A DNA stretch of 64,000 bases from Nectonema munidae (GCA_030549495.1 JAUIRK010000980.1:31710-95709), one strand, 5' to 3'; counted from the first letter of the stretch, positions 1 to 13,069 are shown. The notes: generated from the sequence alone by a model not told the origin. Numbers and translations: made by a program.

Positions 1-3000
1 TACGGAATTATTTCATGTTTTTAGTCGCCTCTTACGACATGCAGGTCATGCAATAGTCCTATTCTGTTCCGAGACTATACGGAATTATTTCATGTTTTTA
101 GTCGCCTCTTACGACATGCAGGTCATGCAATAGTCCTATTCTGTTCCGAGACTATACGGAATTATTTCATGTTTTTAGTCGCCTCTTACGACATGCAGGT
201 CATGCAATAGTCCTATTCTGTTCCGAGACTATACGGAATTATTTCATGTTTTTAGTCGCCTCTTACGACATGCAGGTCATGCAATAGTCCTATTCTGTTC
301 CGAGACTATACGGAATTATTTCATGTTTTTAGTCGCCTCTTACGACATGCAGGTCATGCAATAGTCCTATTCTGTTCCGAGACTATACGGAATTATTTCA
401 TGTTTTTAGTCGCCTCTTACGACATGCAGGTCATGCAATAGTCCTATTCTGTTCCGAGACTATACGGAATTATTTCATGTTTTTAGTCGCCTCTTACGAC
501 ATGCAGGTCATGCAATAGTCCTATTCTGTTCCGAGACTATACGGAATTATTTCATGTTTTTAGTCGCCTCTTACGACATGCAGGTCATGCAATAGTCCTA
601 TTCTGTTCCGAGACTATACGGAATTATTTCATGTTTTTAGTCGCCTCTTACGACATGCAGGTCATGCAATAGTCCTATTCTGTTCCGAGACTATACGGAA
701 TTATTTCATGTTTTTAGTCGCCTCTTACGACATGCAGGTCATGCAATAGTCCTATTCTGTTCCGAGACTATACGGAATTATTTCATGTTTTTAGTCGCCT
801 CTTACGACATGCAGGTCATGCAATAGTCCTATTCTGTTCCGAGACTATACGGAATTATTTCATGTTTTTAGTCGCCTCTTACGACATGCAGGTCATGCAA
901 TAGTCCTATTCTGTTCCGAGACTATACGGAATTATTTCATGTTTTTAGTCGCCTCTTACGACATGCAGGTCATGCAATAGTCCTATTCTGTTCCGAGACT
1001 ATACGGAATTATTTCATGTTTTTAGTCGCCTCTTACGACATGCAGGTCATGCAATAGTCCTATTCTGTTCCGAGACTATACGGAATTATTTCATGTTTTT
1101 AGTCGCCTCTTACGACATGCAGGTCATGCAATAGTCCTATTCTGTTCCGAGACTATACGGAATTATTTCATGTTTTTAGTCGCCTCTTACGACATGCAGG
1201 TCATGCAATAGTCCTATTCTGTTCCGAGACTATACGGAATTATTTCATGTTTTTAGTCGCCTCTTACGACATGCAGGTCATGCAATAGTCCTATTCTGTT
1301 CCGAGACTATACGGAATTATTTCATGTTTTTAGTCGCCTCTTACGACATGCAGGTCATGCAATAGTCCTATTCTGTTCCGAGACTATACGGAATTATTTC
1401 ATGTTTTTAGTCGCCTCTTACGACATGCAGGTCATGCAATAGTCCTATTCTGTTCCGAGACTATACGGAATTATTTCATGTTTTTAGTCGCCTCTTACGA
1501 CATGCAGGTCATGCAATAGTCCTATTCTGTTCCGAGACTATACGGAATTATTTCATGTTTTTAGTCGCCTCTTACGACATGCAGGTCATGCAATAGTCCT
1601 ATTCTGTTCCGAGACTATACGGAATTATTTCATGTTTTTAGTCGCCTCTTACGACATGCAGGTCATGCAATAGTCCTATTCTGTTCCGAGACTATACGGA
1701 ATTATTTCATGTTTTTAGTCGCCTCTTACGACATGCAGGTCATGCAATAGTCCTATTCTGTTCCGAGACTATACGGAATTATTTCATGTTTTTAGTCGCC
1801 TCTTACGACATGCAGGTCATGCAATAGTCCTATTCTGTTCCGAGACTATACGGAATTATTTCATGTTTTTAGTCGCCTCTTACGACATGCAGGTCATGCA
1901 ATAGTCCTATTCTGTTCCGAGACTATACGGAATTATTTAATGTTTTTAGTCGCCTCTTACGACATGCAGGTCATGCAATAGTCCTATTCTGTTCCGAGAC
2001 TATACGGAATTATTTCGTGTTTTTAGTCGCCTCTTACGACATGCAGGTCATGCAATAGTCCTATTCTGTTCCGAGACTATACGGAATTATTTAATGTTTT
2101 TAGTCGCCTCTTACGACATGCAGGTCATGCAATAGTCCTATTCTGTTCCGAGACTATACGGAATTATTTAATGTTTTTAGTCGCCTCTTACGACATGCAG
2201 GTCATGCAATAGTCCTATTCTGTTCCGAGACTATACGGAATTATTTAGTGTTTTTAGTCGCCTCTTACGACATGCAGGTCATGCAATAGTCCTATTCTGT
2301 TCCGAGACTATACGGAATTATTTCATGTTTTTAGTCGCCTCTTACGACATGCAGGTCATGCAATAGTCCTATTCTGTTCCGAGACTATACGGAATTATTT
2401 AGTGTTTTTAGTCGCCTCTTACGACATGCAGGTCATGCAATAGTCCTATTCTGTTCCGAGACTATACGGAATTATTTAATGTTTTTAGTCGCCTCTTACG
2501 ACATGCAGGTCATGCAATAGTCCTATTCTGTTCCGAGACTATACGGAATTATTTCATGTTTTTAGTCGCCTCTTACGACATGCAGGTCATGCAATAGTCC
2601 TATTCTGTTCCGAGACTATACGGAATTATTTCATGTTTTTAGTCGCCTCTTACGACATGCAGGTCATGCAATAGTCCTATTCTGTTCCGAGACTATACGG
2701 AATTATTTAGTGTTTTTAGTCGCCTCTTACGACATGCAGGTCATGCAATAGTCCTATTCTGTTCCGAGACTATACGGAATTATTTAGTGTTTTTAGTCGC
2801 CTCTTACGACATGCAGGTCATGCAATAGTCCTATTCTGTTCCGAGACTATACGGAATTATTTAATGTTTTTAGTCGCCTCTTACGACATGCAGGTCATGC
2901 AATAGTCCTATTCTGTTCCGAGACTATACGGAATTATTTAATGTTTTTAGTCGCCTCTTACGACATGCAGGTCATGCAATAGTCCTATTCTGTTCCGAGA

Positions 3001-6000
3001 CTATACGGAATTATTTAATGTTTTTAGTCGCCTCTTACGACATGCAGGTCATGCAATAGTCCTATTCTGTTCCGAGACTATACGGAATTATTTAATGTTT
3101 TTAGTCGCCTCTTACGACATGCAGGTCATGCAATAGTCCTATTCTGTTCCGAGACTATACGGAATTATTTCATGTTTTTAGTCGCCTCTTACGACATGCA
3201 GGTCATGCAATAGTCCTATTCTGTTCCGAGACTATACGGAATTATTTCATGTTTTTAGTCGCCTCTTACGACATGCAGGTCATGCAATAGTCCTATTCTG
3301 TTCCGAGACTATACGGAATTATTTAATGTTTTTAGTCGCCTCTTACGACATGCAGGTCATGCAATAGTCCTATTCTGTTCCGAGACTATACGGAATTATT
3401 TAGTGTTTTTAGTCGCCTCTTACGACATGCAGGTCATGCAATAGTCCTATTCTGTTCCGAGACTATACGGAATTATTTCATGTTTTTAGTCGCCTCTTAC
3501 GACATGCAGGTCATGCAATAGTCCTATTCTGTTCCGAGACTATACGGAATTATTTAGTGTTTTTAGTCGCCTCTTACGACATGCAGGTCATGCAATAGTC
3601 CTATTCTGTTCCGAGACTATACGGAATTATTTAGTGTTTTTAGTCGCCTCTTACGACATGCAGGTCATGCAATAGTCCTATTCTTTTCCGAGACTATACG
3701 GAATTATTTAGTGTTTTTAGTCGCCTCTTACGACATGCAGGCCATGCAATAGTCCTATTCTGTTCCGAGACTATACGGAATTATTTAGTGTTTTTAGTCG
3801 CCTCTTACGACATGCAGGTCATGCAATAGTCCTATTCTGTTCCGAGACTATACGGAATTATTTCGTGTTTTTAGTCGCCTCTTACGACATGCAGGTCATG
3901 CAATAGTCCTATTCTGTTCCGAGACTATACGGAATTATTTAATGTTTTTAGTCGCCTCTTACGACATGCAGGTCATGCAATAGTCCTATTCTGTTCCGAG
4001 ACTATACGGAATTATTTAGTGTTTTTAGTCGCCTCTTACGACATGCAGGTCATGCAATAGTCCTATTCTGTTCCGAGACTATACGGAATTATTTCATGTT
4101 TTTAGTCGCCTCTTACGACATGCAGGTCATGCAATAGTCCTATTCTGTTCCGAGACTATACGGAATTATTTCAGTGTTTTTAGTCGCCTCTTACGACATG
4201 CAGGTCATGCAATAGTCCTATTCTGTTCCGAGACTATACGGAATTATTTCATGTTTTTAGTCGCCTCTTACGACATGCAGGTCATGCAATAGTCCTATTC
4301 TGTTCCGAGACTATACGGAATTATTTCATGTTTTTAGTCGCCTCTTACGACATGCAGGTCATGCAATAGTCCTATTCTGTTCCGAGACTATACGGAATTA
4401 TTTAATGTTTTTAGTCGCCTCTTACGACATGCAGGTCATGCAATAGTCCTATTCTGTTCCGAGACTATACGGAATTATTTAGTGTTTTTAGTCGCCTCTT
4501 ACGACATGCAGGTCATGCAATAGTCCTATTCTGTTCCGAGACTATACGGAATTATTTAGTGTTTTTAGTCGCCTCTTACGACATGCAGGTCATGCAATAG
4601 TCCTATTCTGTTCCGAGACTATACGGAATTATTTAATGTTTTTAGTCGCCTCTTACGACATGCAGGTCATGCAATAGTCCTATTCTGTTCCGAGACTATA
4701 CGGAATTATTTCATGTTTTTAGTCGCCTCTTACGACATGCAGGTCATGCAATAGTCCTATTCTGTTCCGAGACTATACGGAATTATTTCATGTTTTTAGT
4801 CGCCTCTTACGACATGCAGGTCATGCAATAGTCCTATTCTGTTCCGAGACTATACGGAATTATTTAGTGTTTTTAGTCGCCTCTTACGACATGCAGGTCA
4901 TGCAATAGTCCTATTCTGTTCCGAGACTATACGGAATTATTTCATGTTTTTAGTCGCCTCTTACGACATGCAGGTCATGCAATAGTCCTATTCTGTTCCG
5001 AGACTATACGGAATTATTTAGTGTTTTTAGTCGCCTCTTACGACATGCAGGTCATGCAATAGTCCTATTCTGTTCCGAGACTATACGGAATTATTTAGTG
5101 TTTTTAGTCGCCTCTTACGACATGCAGGTCATGCAATAGTCCTATTCTGTTCCGAGACTATACGGAATTATTTCATGTTTTTAGTCGCCTCTTACGACAT
5201 GCAGGTCATGCAATAGTCCTATTCTGTTCCGAGACTATACGGAATTATTTAATGTTTTTAGTCGCCTCTTACGACATGCAGGTCATGCAATAGTCCTATT
5301 CTGTTCCGAGACTATACGGAATTATTTAATGTTTTTAGTCGCCTCTTACGACATGCAGGTCATGCAATAGTCCTATTCTGTTCCGAGACTATACGGAATT
5401 ATTTAGTGTTTTTAGTCGCCTCTTACGACATGCAGGTCATGCAATAGTCCTATTCTGTTCCGAGACTATACGGAATTATTTCATGTTTTTAGTCGCCTCT
5501 TACGACATGCAGGTCATGCAATAGTCCTATTCTGTTCCGAGACTATACGGAATTATTTAGTGTTTTTAGTCGCCTCTTACGACATGCAGGTCATGCAATA
5601 GTCCTATTCTGTTCCGAGACTATACGGAATTATTTCATGTTTTTAGTCGCCTCTTACGACATGCAGGTCATGCAATAGTCCTATTCTGTTCCGAGACTAT
5701 ACGGAATTATTTAGTGTTTTTAGTCGCCTCTTACGACATGCAGGTCATGCAATAGTCCTATTCTGTTCCGAGACTATACGGAATTATTTAGTGTTTTTAG
5801 TCGCCTCTTACGACATGCAGGTCATGCAATAGTCCTATTCTGTTCCGAGACTATACGGAATTATTTCATGTTTTTAGTCGCCTCTTACGACATGCAGGTC
5901 ATGCAATAGTCCTATTCTGTTCCGAGACTATACGGAATTATTTAGTGTTTTTAGTCGCCTCTTACGACATGCAGGTCATGCAATAGTCCTATTCTGTTCC

Positions 6001-6852
6001 GAGACTATACGGAATTATTTAATGTTTTTAGTCGCCTCTTACGACATGCAGGTCATGCAATAGTCCTATTCTGTTCCGAGACTATACGGAATTATTTCAT
6101 GTTTTTAGTCGCCTCTTACGACATGCAGGTCATGCAATAGTCCTATTCTGTTCCGAGACTATACGGAATTATTTCATGTTTTTAGTCGCCTCTTACGACA
6201 TGCAGGTCATGCAATAGTCCTATTCTGTTCCGAGACTATACGGAATTATTTCATGTTTTTAGTCGCCTCTTACGACATGCAGGTCATGCAATAGTCCTAT
6301 TCTGTTCCGAGACTATACGGAATTATTTCATGTTTTTAGTCGCCTCTTACGACATGCAGGTCATGCAATAGTCCTATTCTGTTCCGAGACTATACGGAAT
6401 TATTTCATGTTTTTAGTCGCCTCTTACGACATGCAGGTCATGCAATAGTCCTATTCTGTTCCGAGACTATACGGAATTATTTCATGTTTTTAGTCGCCTC
6501 TTACGACATGCAGGTCATGCAATAGTCCTATTCTGTTCCGAGACTATACGGAATTATTTCATGTTTTTAGTCGCCTCTTACGACATGCAGGTCATGCAAT
6601 AGTCCTATTCTGTTCCGAGACTATACGGAATTATTTCATGTTTTTAGTCGCCTCTTACGACATGCAGGTCATGCAATAGTCCTATTCTGTTCCGAGACTA
6701 TACGGAATTATTTCATGTTTTTAGTCGCCTCTTACGACATGCAGGTCATGCAATAGTCCTATTCTGTTCCGAGACTATACGGAATTATTTCATGTTTTTA
6801 GTCGCCTCTTACGACATGCAGGTCATGCAATAGTCCTATTCTGTTCCGAGAC
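1..6852. repeat. 77-bp satellite array, 89 units
   Basis: A head-to-tail array of a 77-bp unit beginning TACGGAATTATTT and ending TGTTCCGAGACTA. It runs from base 1 (left end not seen) to 6852, where the last unit breaks two bases short into unique sequence. Units are nearly identical: apart from unit positions 14-15 I saw only one inserted base (unit 55, about 4172), one G-to-T (about 3684) and one T-to-C (about 3742). Positions 14-15 read CA, AA, AG or CG. Units 1-25 and 80-89 are all CA, while units 26-79 are mixed. Each unit holds two ATGCA-containing stretches (ACATGCA and TCATGCA) 9 bases apart. No open frame runs through it. Such homogeneity points to recent amplification or strong gene conversion. 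Confidence 0.98.
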
Positions 6853-7082
6853 CTCCTTTATTATTTTGACTTGTCAGTCCCGTAGAACATTTTGTATCAT
6901 TCAATTTGAAAAAATGAATGAAAATAACATACATGGCAATATAATATTTTCTCTTTAATTTGATTGGCTTATTGTTTTTCAATCAACTATTTGCTAACAA
7001 CCAATCAAAAGACGCGCTGAACATTATAACTTCTTCATGCATCTTTTGGCTGCCACTCATCACACCACAAAAAATTAAGTCT

Positions 7083-7414
7083 TCTATATAATAATGCGCA
7101 AGTGTGTGTGTCACTGGAAGAATTCTGATTGGTTGAAATTATTTATATGTTTTGTGTCTATTTTTCTATGGTGTGATGAGTTATAGCATAGTTGTATGTT
7201 TTCTGTGTATTTTTTTCGCATCTGGTTGGTTAATTTCATGTTAATGTACAATGGTGTGATGATGAGTTATTAATTTTTAGCATATTTCTATCTTTTCAGT
7301 GTATTTTTCTACAATGAAATTTTTTTATCAACTTTTTTATCGCTTCGCTCGAAAAAAACACTCTACCAATCTTATGTTTGGAGTGAAGCGAGAAACGACC
7401 ATGGGACCGGCTAG
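7083..7414 (+). mobile_element. Short non-autonomous Helitron-like element
   Basis: The left end TCTATATAATAATGCGCAAG and the right end ...GGGACCGGCTAG followed by T match the usual Helitron plan (5' TC, 3' CTRR before T). A stem can form near the 3' end between CGCTTCGCTC and GAGTGAAGCG. At 332 bp it has no room for Rep/helicase, so it would be non-autonomous. The base before the TC is T rather than the usual A, so the 5' end is less sure than the 3' end. A second copy of the same 3' end sits in the other orientation at 11236. The small frames across it look like chance. Confidence 0.6.
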
Positions 7415-8632
7415 TTCTACTAAATCGATAATACTGATTTCCTTTCTGGACTCTTCTTCTTTTGCAATTAGAGCTGAGAACATATTCAATTATCAAGCAA
7501 ATATGCCATTTCAAAATCAAAGTGTGTTGCAAGTTTTTGATTAGAGAAACATTATAGATTGATTGCGTTTTGAATTACATTTTGTCATGAATTATTTAGC
7601 TTTTGTACTGATTTATACCAAACAATCATTGAAATAGCAATTAATCAAAGCGAAACACTTGTAACTATTCTTATATTACATAAATTATAGGGTTTATAGC
7701 CTATTAAAATGTGTTTTAACAAACTCCAGTAGAATTCATATTTTATGAGTATAAAAACGCTATAAAAGCTACATATTCAAATTTATCTTTAATGTAGAAA
7801 TAAAAATATATGTAATTATAAACACATCTCAATTTGTGTCATAATTCTTCAAAAGTTATTCAAAAATAATTAGGATTTTTTACAAAAAGCACACTTTTGA
7901 CAAAGATATGTAAAAAGTGAAATTTACGAACGTATTCGTATCTGTCCGATTAAGTGAAGTATATATAAAGCGGCAGTTAGTGTTTTGATCTTTTTGTCTC
8001 TTTGATTTTACAAATCACATAAAATATCCCTCAATTTTATTATCTTTTTCTCGCTTAAAATGCGGGAAAGTATTTCAACTGAAAAAATGCCCAGACTTAA
8101 TGTTGGAAGAAACTAGTTTATGGGTTACTATAATTATATAGTAAATTTACTGCCCACTAGAATTACTAAATAAATTCTCCCAAAAATTAGTAATAGTAAA
8201 ATTTACTATTTTTTTTCTAGTAACACACTAGTATTTTTACTGGAGTGTTAGTAAAATTCACTATTTTTACTTTACAAGCTATAAAATAACTTTACTATAG
8301 TTATAATAAAAATTACTACTTTTCCTCTTGTAACTTTTTAGTATTTTCCCTGATTACTGTTATTATTCTACGAGGCATAAAGTAAGTTTACTGTTTCAAT
8401 TGCAAAGCACATTAGTTTCATTGGATAAGTTATCAAGTTTTTTGACTATACTCATTTTTAAAATGATTGTTAAAGCCAAGACCTTAATTTGGTATATATT
8501 AAAATCTATCTTTTATTTTAGAGAGATTATATATTCAATCTTTATAAATTCTACTTCTCTATTAAAAACAGAAAAAAAATATGTTAACAAATAAAAAAAG
8601 TAATTTTGAGAGTTTTCAAAATTTTTTATTAA
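7415..8632. other. AT-rich gene-free stretch
   Basis: No convincing coding sequence is seen on either strand. Around 8130-8370 the sequence is built of loosely repeated TTTACTA/TAGTAA motifs, cryptically simple rather than a clear tandem array. Confidence 0.6.
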
Positions 8633-8970
8633 CCCTTATTACCCCTTCGGGTCCATTTGGACCCATATGAAAAATTATTTGCTCATATATTAGCAACCAG
8701 ACTATGTTCATAATTTATTTTTTGTCACTTTTACTATTATACTGCTCTTTAAATTTTTACATATTTTATTTTTTTCTTCGGCTATTATTTTGTATGTTGT
8801 AAAAAAAGTAACATACAACCCCTTAGGGTCCATTTGGTCCCTAGAACAAATAATTTTTTGTTTTCATCTCAAAATGATAAAGTATTGGGAATGAATTACT
8901 ATATTTTTGCGTGGGGTCCATTTGGACCCGAAGGGGCTGAGTGTGATTCTAAACCAAGGGGTAACGAGGG
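8633..8970. mobile_element. piggyBac-type MITE (338 bp)
   Basis: The left end CCCTTATTACCCC directly follows TTAA (8629-8632). The right end is its inverted copy GGGGTAACGAGGG, followed by TAAA, a decayed TTAA. TTAA targets with short terminal inverted repeats are typical of the piggyBac superfamily. Three internal copies of a GGGTCCATTTGG-type motif occur (about 8649, 8827, 8916), two of them palindromic as GGGTCCATTTGGACCC. No transposase is encoded. Confidence 0.7.
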
Positions 8971-9039
8971 TAAAGAATTGGAAGTAAAAAAAATTTATCT
9001 TCAAACTTTAGGGAGAAGGAATTATTCTTTCCTGAAAAA

Positions 9040-9850
9040 ATGTTATCTTTTATCATCATTTGGAAGACTGTTGGAGTGAATGGATCATTTTCAAAAGACA
9101 GAAGAGAGATTTTATTTTTAAAACACTCATCAGCCAAGTCTATACTTTATCGTAACAGTGAAAATGATGCAGTATTTAAAAAACATGGATGGCATAAAGT
9201 GAGTTCTTTTGATGAAGAAAAATCAATTATATCGAGAAACTCGTCAAAGAGATGCCTACAATCACATTACAGGAAAAAAAGAGAAGCTAAAAGACAAATA
9301 TAACTTTGAATCAAATTTTACTATTCTAGTTTCACAAATCAACTCGTGAATAAAATCAAAATTGCATTTAAAATAGTAAAATAGTCTTGCACGGAAATTG
9401 AAGCTGTCAACGTGGAAGGGAGTATAAACTTAAGGCAAGAATACGCTTTCTCCATGACAAGAAATGCTCCAAAAAAACATATCTTGTATATATTTTTAGA
9501 TCGCTCGGTTTTTAACTTTCATCCTACGAGATCATATGCGAGGTCAAAGAAAGGTAAAAGAGCTATAACTGTTATACCTAACAAAAGATTCAAGAACACT
9601 ACGCTTCTCTTAGCAATTAACTCTACTAAAGTTTTGCATTATATAACATATAACTGTTCCCTCAACTCTGAAATTCTTTTATTTTTTAGAAGAACTTTTG
9701 AAACAGCTACCTGAAAATGATAACGTTGTTTGCTTTATTATAGACAATGCTGCTACTATACATAAAATCCAAAAAAATAAAAGATTTTTTTTAATGATGA
9801 ATAAAACTTCAGTTCCTCTCACATTATTCGCGTATGTTAATACTTCCCGT
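9040..9850 (+). pseudogene. Tc1/mariner (IS630-like) transposase remnant
   Basis: Two plus-strand pieces can be read. The first (about 9040-9303) holds a basic segment ending SHYRKKREAKRQI. The second (about 9412-9714) holds HILYIFLDRSVFNFHPT followed by RSYARSKKGKRA, a typical IS630/Tc1-type context for the first catalytic Asp; the usual FIDETGF reads FLDRSVF here. The reading continues in another frame with LLKQLPENDNVVCFIIDNAA, the context of the second catalytic Asp. Several frameshifts and stops make it dead. The third acidic residue is not clear and terminal inverted repeats were not found, so the outer borders are unknown. It directly follows the piggyBac-type MITE. Confidence 0.75.
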
Positions 9851-10496
9851 GGCCTACGTTAACGTTCGAAAAGAAATGTATTTTAATTTTCCTACCGTTA
9901 ACGTATATCGGAGTAAAAGAACGATTTTAAAAAAACAAACCCTTCCAGTGGTTTTTTTTAATAAATTCCATATGTTCGTTAAATAGTATACTTTATAATT
10001 TTTATTATTTTTAATATTGTTTATTTAAAACAGGGGGTTGCAAGGTTTTTTTCCCCCGCCTCATGATGATGATCCCTTACTATAAGTATAAAAAACATCG
10101 CATCTAAATCTAAATAATGTAACTTACTTCAAATCATGATTTTTTACTTTGAAATTTTAGCAAATTAAAGAATTTGAAGCTGTAAATGTCAAATCCGAAT
10201 AAATAAAAGAATTTGATAAGTTTTAAATTTGTCAGGTACATAAAGCTTGAAAAAGGATTTTAACCAACTTACATAAATTTAAAAAATTTTTTTAATTGAA
10301 CTCGATCATGACAACTCTGTAAAAAAGTGGATGAGCGCAAGAGGTAAATTTTTTATCCCTTTTTCATAATATGGCTTTTGCGCTTTGTCCAAATTACACT
10401 TTGATTTAGAATTTAGATGATGATAAATACCAATTGTGTAAACAGAGATCAACACTCTTCCTAACGCCTATGTTTGCTGGTCGTGTTTATATACCA
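9851..10496. other. AT-rich gene-free stretch
   Basis: No coding or repeat structure that I can support, apart from two similar ACGTTAACGT-containing sites near 9855 and 9898. Confidence 0.5.
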
Positions 10497-10985
10497 TTTT
10501 CACATTAAATTCGTCCTTTTTACTTTGAATTCGTCCTCATATTTTTTCAATTATATATTTTTATTTCAAATTAGTATGTTAATTCAAAAGACTTTTTGTA
10601 AAAAAAAACTAAGATAATAAAACTAACTAATTTTGATCATTATTCCAGACAAGTTTTGTTTAATTTATTGTAGAGGCGAATTTAATTTAATGACGTTTAT
10701 TAATTTGGGAAAATAATTTTTTAAAATTTTCCATTTTTATAAGTAAAAAACTAACTTTAAGGCAGTTTTAACTGAGTAAACTGTCAACTTTTATAAGCGT
10801 TTTTATCAAAAAAGGTTATTTTTACTTTAAGTAAAATTTTTGATACTAATTTTTTTTTGACATACTAATTTGAAATAAAAATATTTAATCGAAAAAATAT
10901 GAGTATGAATTCAAAGTCAAAAATGGCGAATTCAAAGTCAAAAATGGCGAATTCAAAGTGAAAAACGACGAATTCAATGTGAAAT
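10497..10985. mobile_element. Fold-back MITE with 21-bp subterminal repeats
   Basis: The two ends are inverted copies over roughly 90 bases: the left arm (about 10497-10590) reads TTTTCACATTAAATTCGTCC, and the right arm mirrors it and ends AATTCAATGTGAA. Both arms share the inner run ATTTCAAATTAGTATGT. The right arm has four 21-bp units starting at 10907, 10928, 10949 and 10970, each opening GAATTCAA. No coding capacity. The target-site duplication is unclear, so the superfamily is open. Confidence 0.75.
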
Positions 10986-11235
10986 TGAATCAGAGGTCTG
11001 GCAAGACCTCCAGGGAGACAACTTGTCACACCTTATTATATATTTAAATGTATAAATCGTAAAATGCTAAAAAAACATACTTAGAATAAAAATTTTCAAA
11101 AAATATTTTACATACATATTAACAGCAACATTTCAAAAATTCTACATAAAAATTCAAAACACATAATTTTGAAATTGCAGTTTTATTTCATGAAAACGAT
11201 ATGATTGATTGAAATGTTTATGTAATATATAATAA

Positions 11236-11300
11236 CTAGCTGGTCCCGTGGTCGTTTTCGAGCGAAGCGAAAAAATATTTTTTATATTGATTATTATTTG
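11236..11300 (-). mobile_element. Helitron-like 3' end, second copy
   Basis: CTAGCTGGTCCCGTGGTCG on the plus strand is the inverse of the 3' end of the element at 7083-7414 (CGACCATGGGACCGGCTAG), here facing left, with the same GCGAAGCG stem sequence beside it. No matching 5' end was found to the right, so this is a fragment or a different subfamily. Confidence 0.55.
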
Positions 11301-11395
11301 ACAAATATATTATTTAATATCGTGCAAATTGCCAAAATATAGGTACTAACTTTTGTAACATCGCATGAGGTATAGTTAAACTTGTCTGAACCGAA
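11281..11395. repeat. Dispersed repeat R2, copy 1
   Basis: Contains TGACAAATATATTATTTAAT, then ATCGTG..AATTGC..AAAATAT, and a GCATGAGGTATA motif. The same order returns near 14829-14940, and the GAATGAGGTATATCAAAT part again near 15030. Nature unknown. Confidence 0.6.
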
Positions 11396-11631
11396 GTTGA
11401 AGTAAACAAACTATTTTTTTCGGTTTATAGAAATCTAGGTTGAGAGAGTGAGTACAGTTGTGAATTTACTCAAATCAACGTTCGAACGTCCTAATTAGAT
11501 CTCCACTTCCCACGATTCTGCTCAAAGCCGGTGCAAACTACCTTCTGGTTATAAACACTCCATTATACTCACACATTGACCTATAGAAATAGTAAATAGT
11601 GTATGATAATTTTTATTGAAGTGTGAATTAT

Positions 11632-12840
11632 TTAAAAAAAATATTTGTTCAAAGTTGTTTCTTTGAAGCTGAGTTTCTTCTTAATCAACTCTAATTCGGC
11701 TTCTTGTAAAATTTTAGAAGCAGCTTCGTACATTGTGTTTTTTGATGTATTCAAAGCAAATTTTTTCACAGCATGCATCATTGAAACCACATCTTCAATA
11801 GTGATAGAACTTTCCGTGGTAGTATTCTGGCTACTTAAGCTTGAAGCCGATGAATTTTCGTTTTCTAAATGCTCTTGCAAGATAACTTCTTTCCACTCAG
11901 AGGAATCATTTTCAATGTGAATATTTTTGTCAATATTAATATATTCTTGCAAATCTAAATCAGTTTTTGTTGAGAGATCCTTCTCTTCTTCTTCCTTTTC
12001 CAAATTTTGACAAAACTAGTTTCACTAGTTTGATCAATTTTGACAAAACTATAGATAGAAGCACAAAGTAATGGTTGAAGTTTCTATTCCATGCTTCCTT
12101 GATCCAAAAGATGTCATCTAAAACAATGACTGTTTTTTCAAGAACATTTGCATTCTGAAAACTTTCCATTTTTGAAATATTGCTTTCGGTAATTTACTTT
12201 AAAAGAGCGAATAATTCCGTGATCTAACGCCTGCAAACATGAGGCGGTATTTGCAGGTAAAATATTTAACTTTACATTATCAAGTTCTACCAAAGGGTGT
12301 GATTGGGCGTTATCAAAAAACAGCAAAATGTTTCTTTGTTGTCTTTTCATATCCTTATCAAGTGTTTTAACTCATTAAACAAAAATTTTAGACGTCATCC
12401 ACTCATTTTTATTATGTTCCCATCTCACTGGAAGATCATTGAACTTTCCCTATTACCAATGGAGAGAGTAATGGGGAATTTTTGGGAATGGAAAAGCAAT
12501 CTGTGGATGCTTTGAATTCGGTGAAGCCTAATTTTTTTGCGTAATTTAAGGCGTTATCACAAATTATAGGACCAGAAATAATGACTTTTTTCGCCCTTGC
12601 TTTCTGAAACCACGTCCATGTAAGATCATTGATTTCTTCATATTTAGATTTAACTGAACATTTTTTTTGTCCTCGTGAACATAATTTTCGAAATGAGATG
12701 AATAGGAATTTTGTTTTTTTAAGATTTCTGATACGGTACTCACTATACTTTTGCTGAGGTATTTCAATGAAGGTTTGGGCTTTGAAGAGGCATCTTTAAT
12801 CAGACTTAATTTCTTTTTCAAATTTAGCTTTAGACGAAAC
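11632..12840 (-). pseudogene. Tigger/jerky-like transposase remnant
   Basis: Read on the minus strand in order. An N-terminal CENP-B/Psq-like part opens KKKLSLIKDASSKPKPSLKY. A Tc5/CENP-B DNA-binding part includes WTWFQKARAKKVIISGP and CDNALNYAKKLGFTEFKAS. A DDE part includes RNILLFFDNAQSHP (second catalytic Asp) and NILPANTASCLQALDHGIIR. An acidic C-terminal tail ends KETTLNKYFF. The stretch that should carry the first catalytic Asp (the DETGLFFR-type context) is absent, so a deletion has joined the DNA-binding part to the middle of the DDE domain. Frameshifts and stops separate the pieces. Not functional. Confidence 0.85.
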
Positions 12841-13069
12841 GATTTTTATAGGTGGAGACATACAGGTAAAAAAACTTGAGAACAGAAGGAAAGAAATTGT
12901 ATCAAATCAAATAAAGTATTTACGTCAAATTTGGGTGTAGGAGAAACACTGAACACGGAGAAAAATTGCACATTTTCATAAAGATCATAAATCTTTGCCA
13001 AAGATCTTCTTAGAGAATTAATTTTTCTTCATCACTTCACGTTGCTGCACAAATATTTATTGTTACACT

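Noticed and set aside
1-6852. CRISPR-like array
   Set aside because: Whole units repeat without variable spacers, in an animal-type genome; it is a satellite.
7296-7544. Overlapping 78- and 81-codon frames on both strands
   Set aside because: They lie across the short Helitron and its inverted repeats; no family features.
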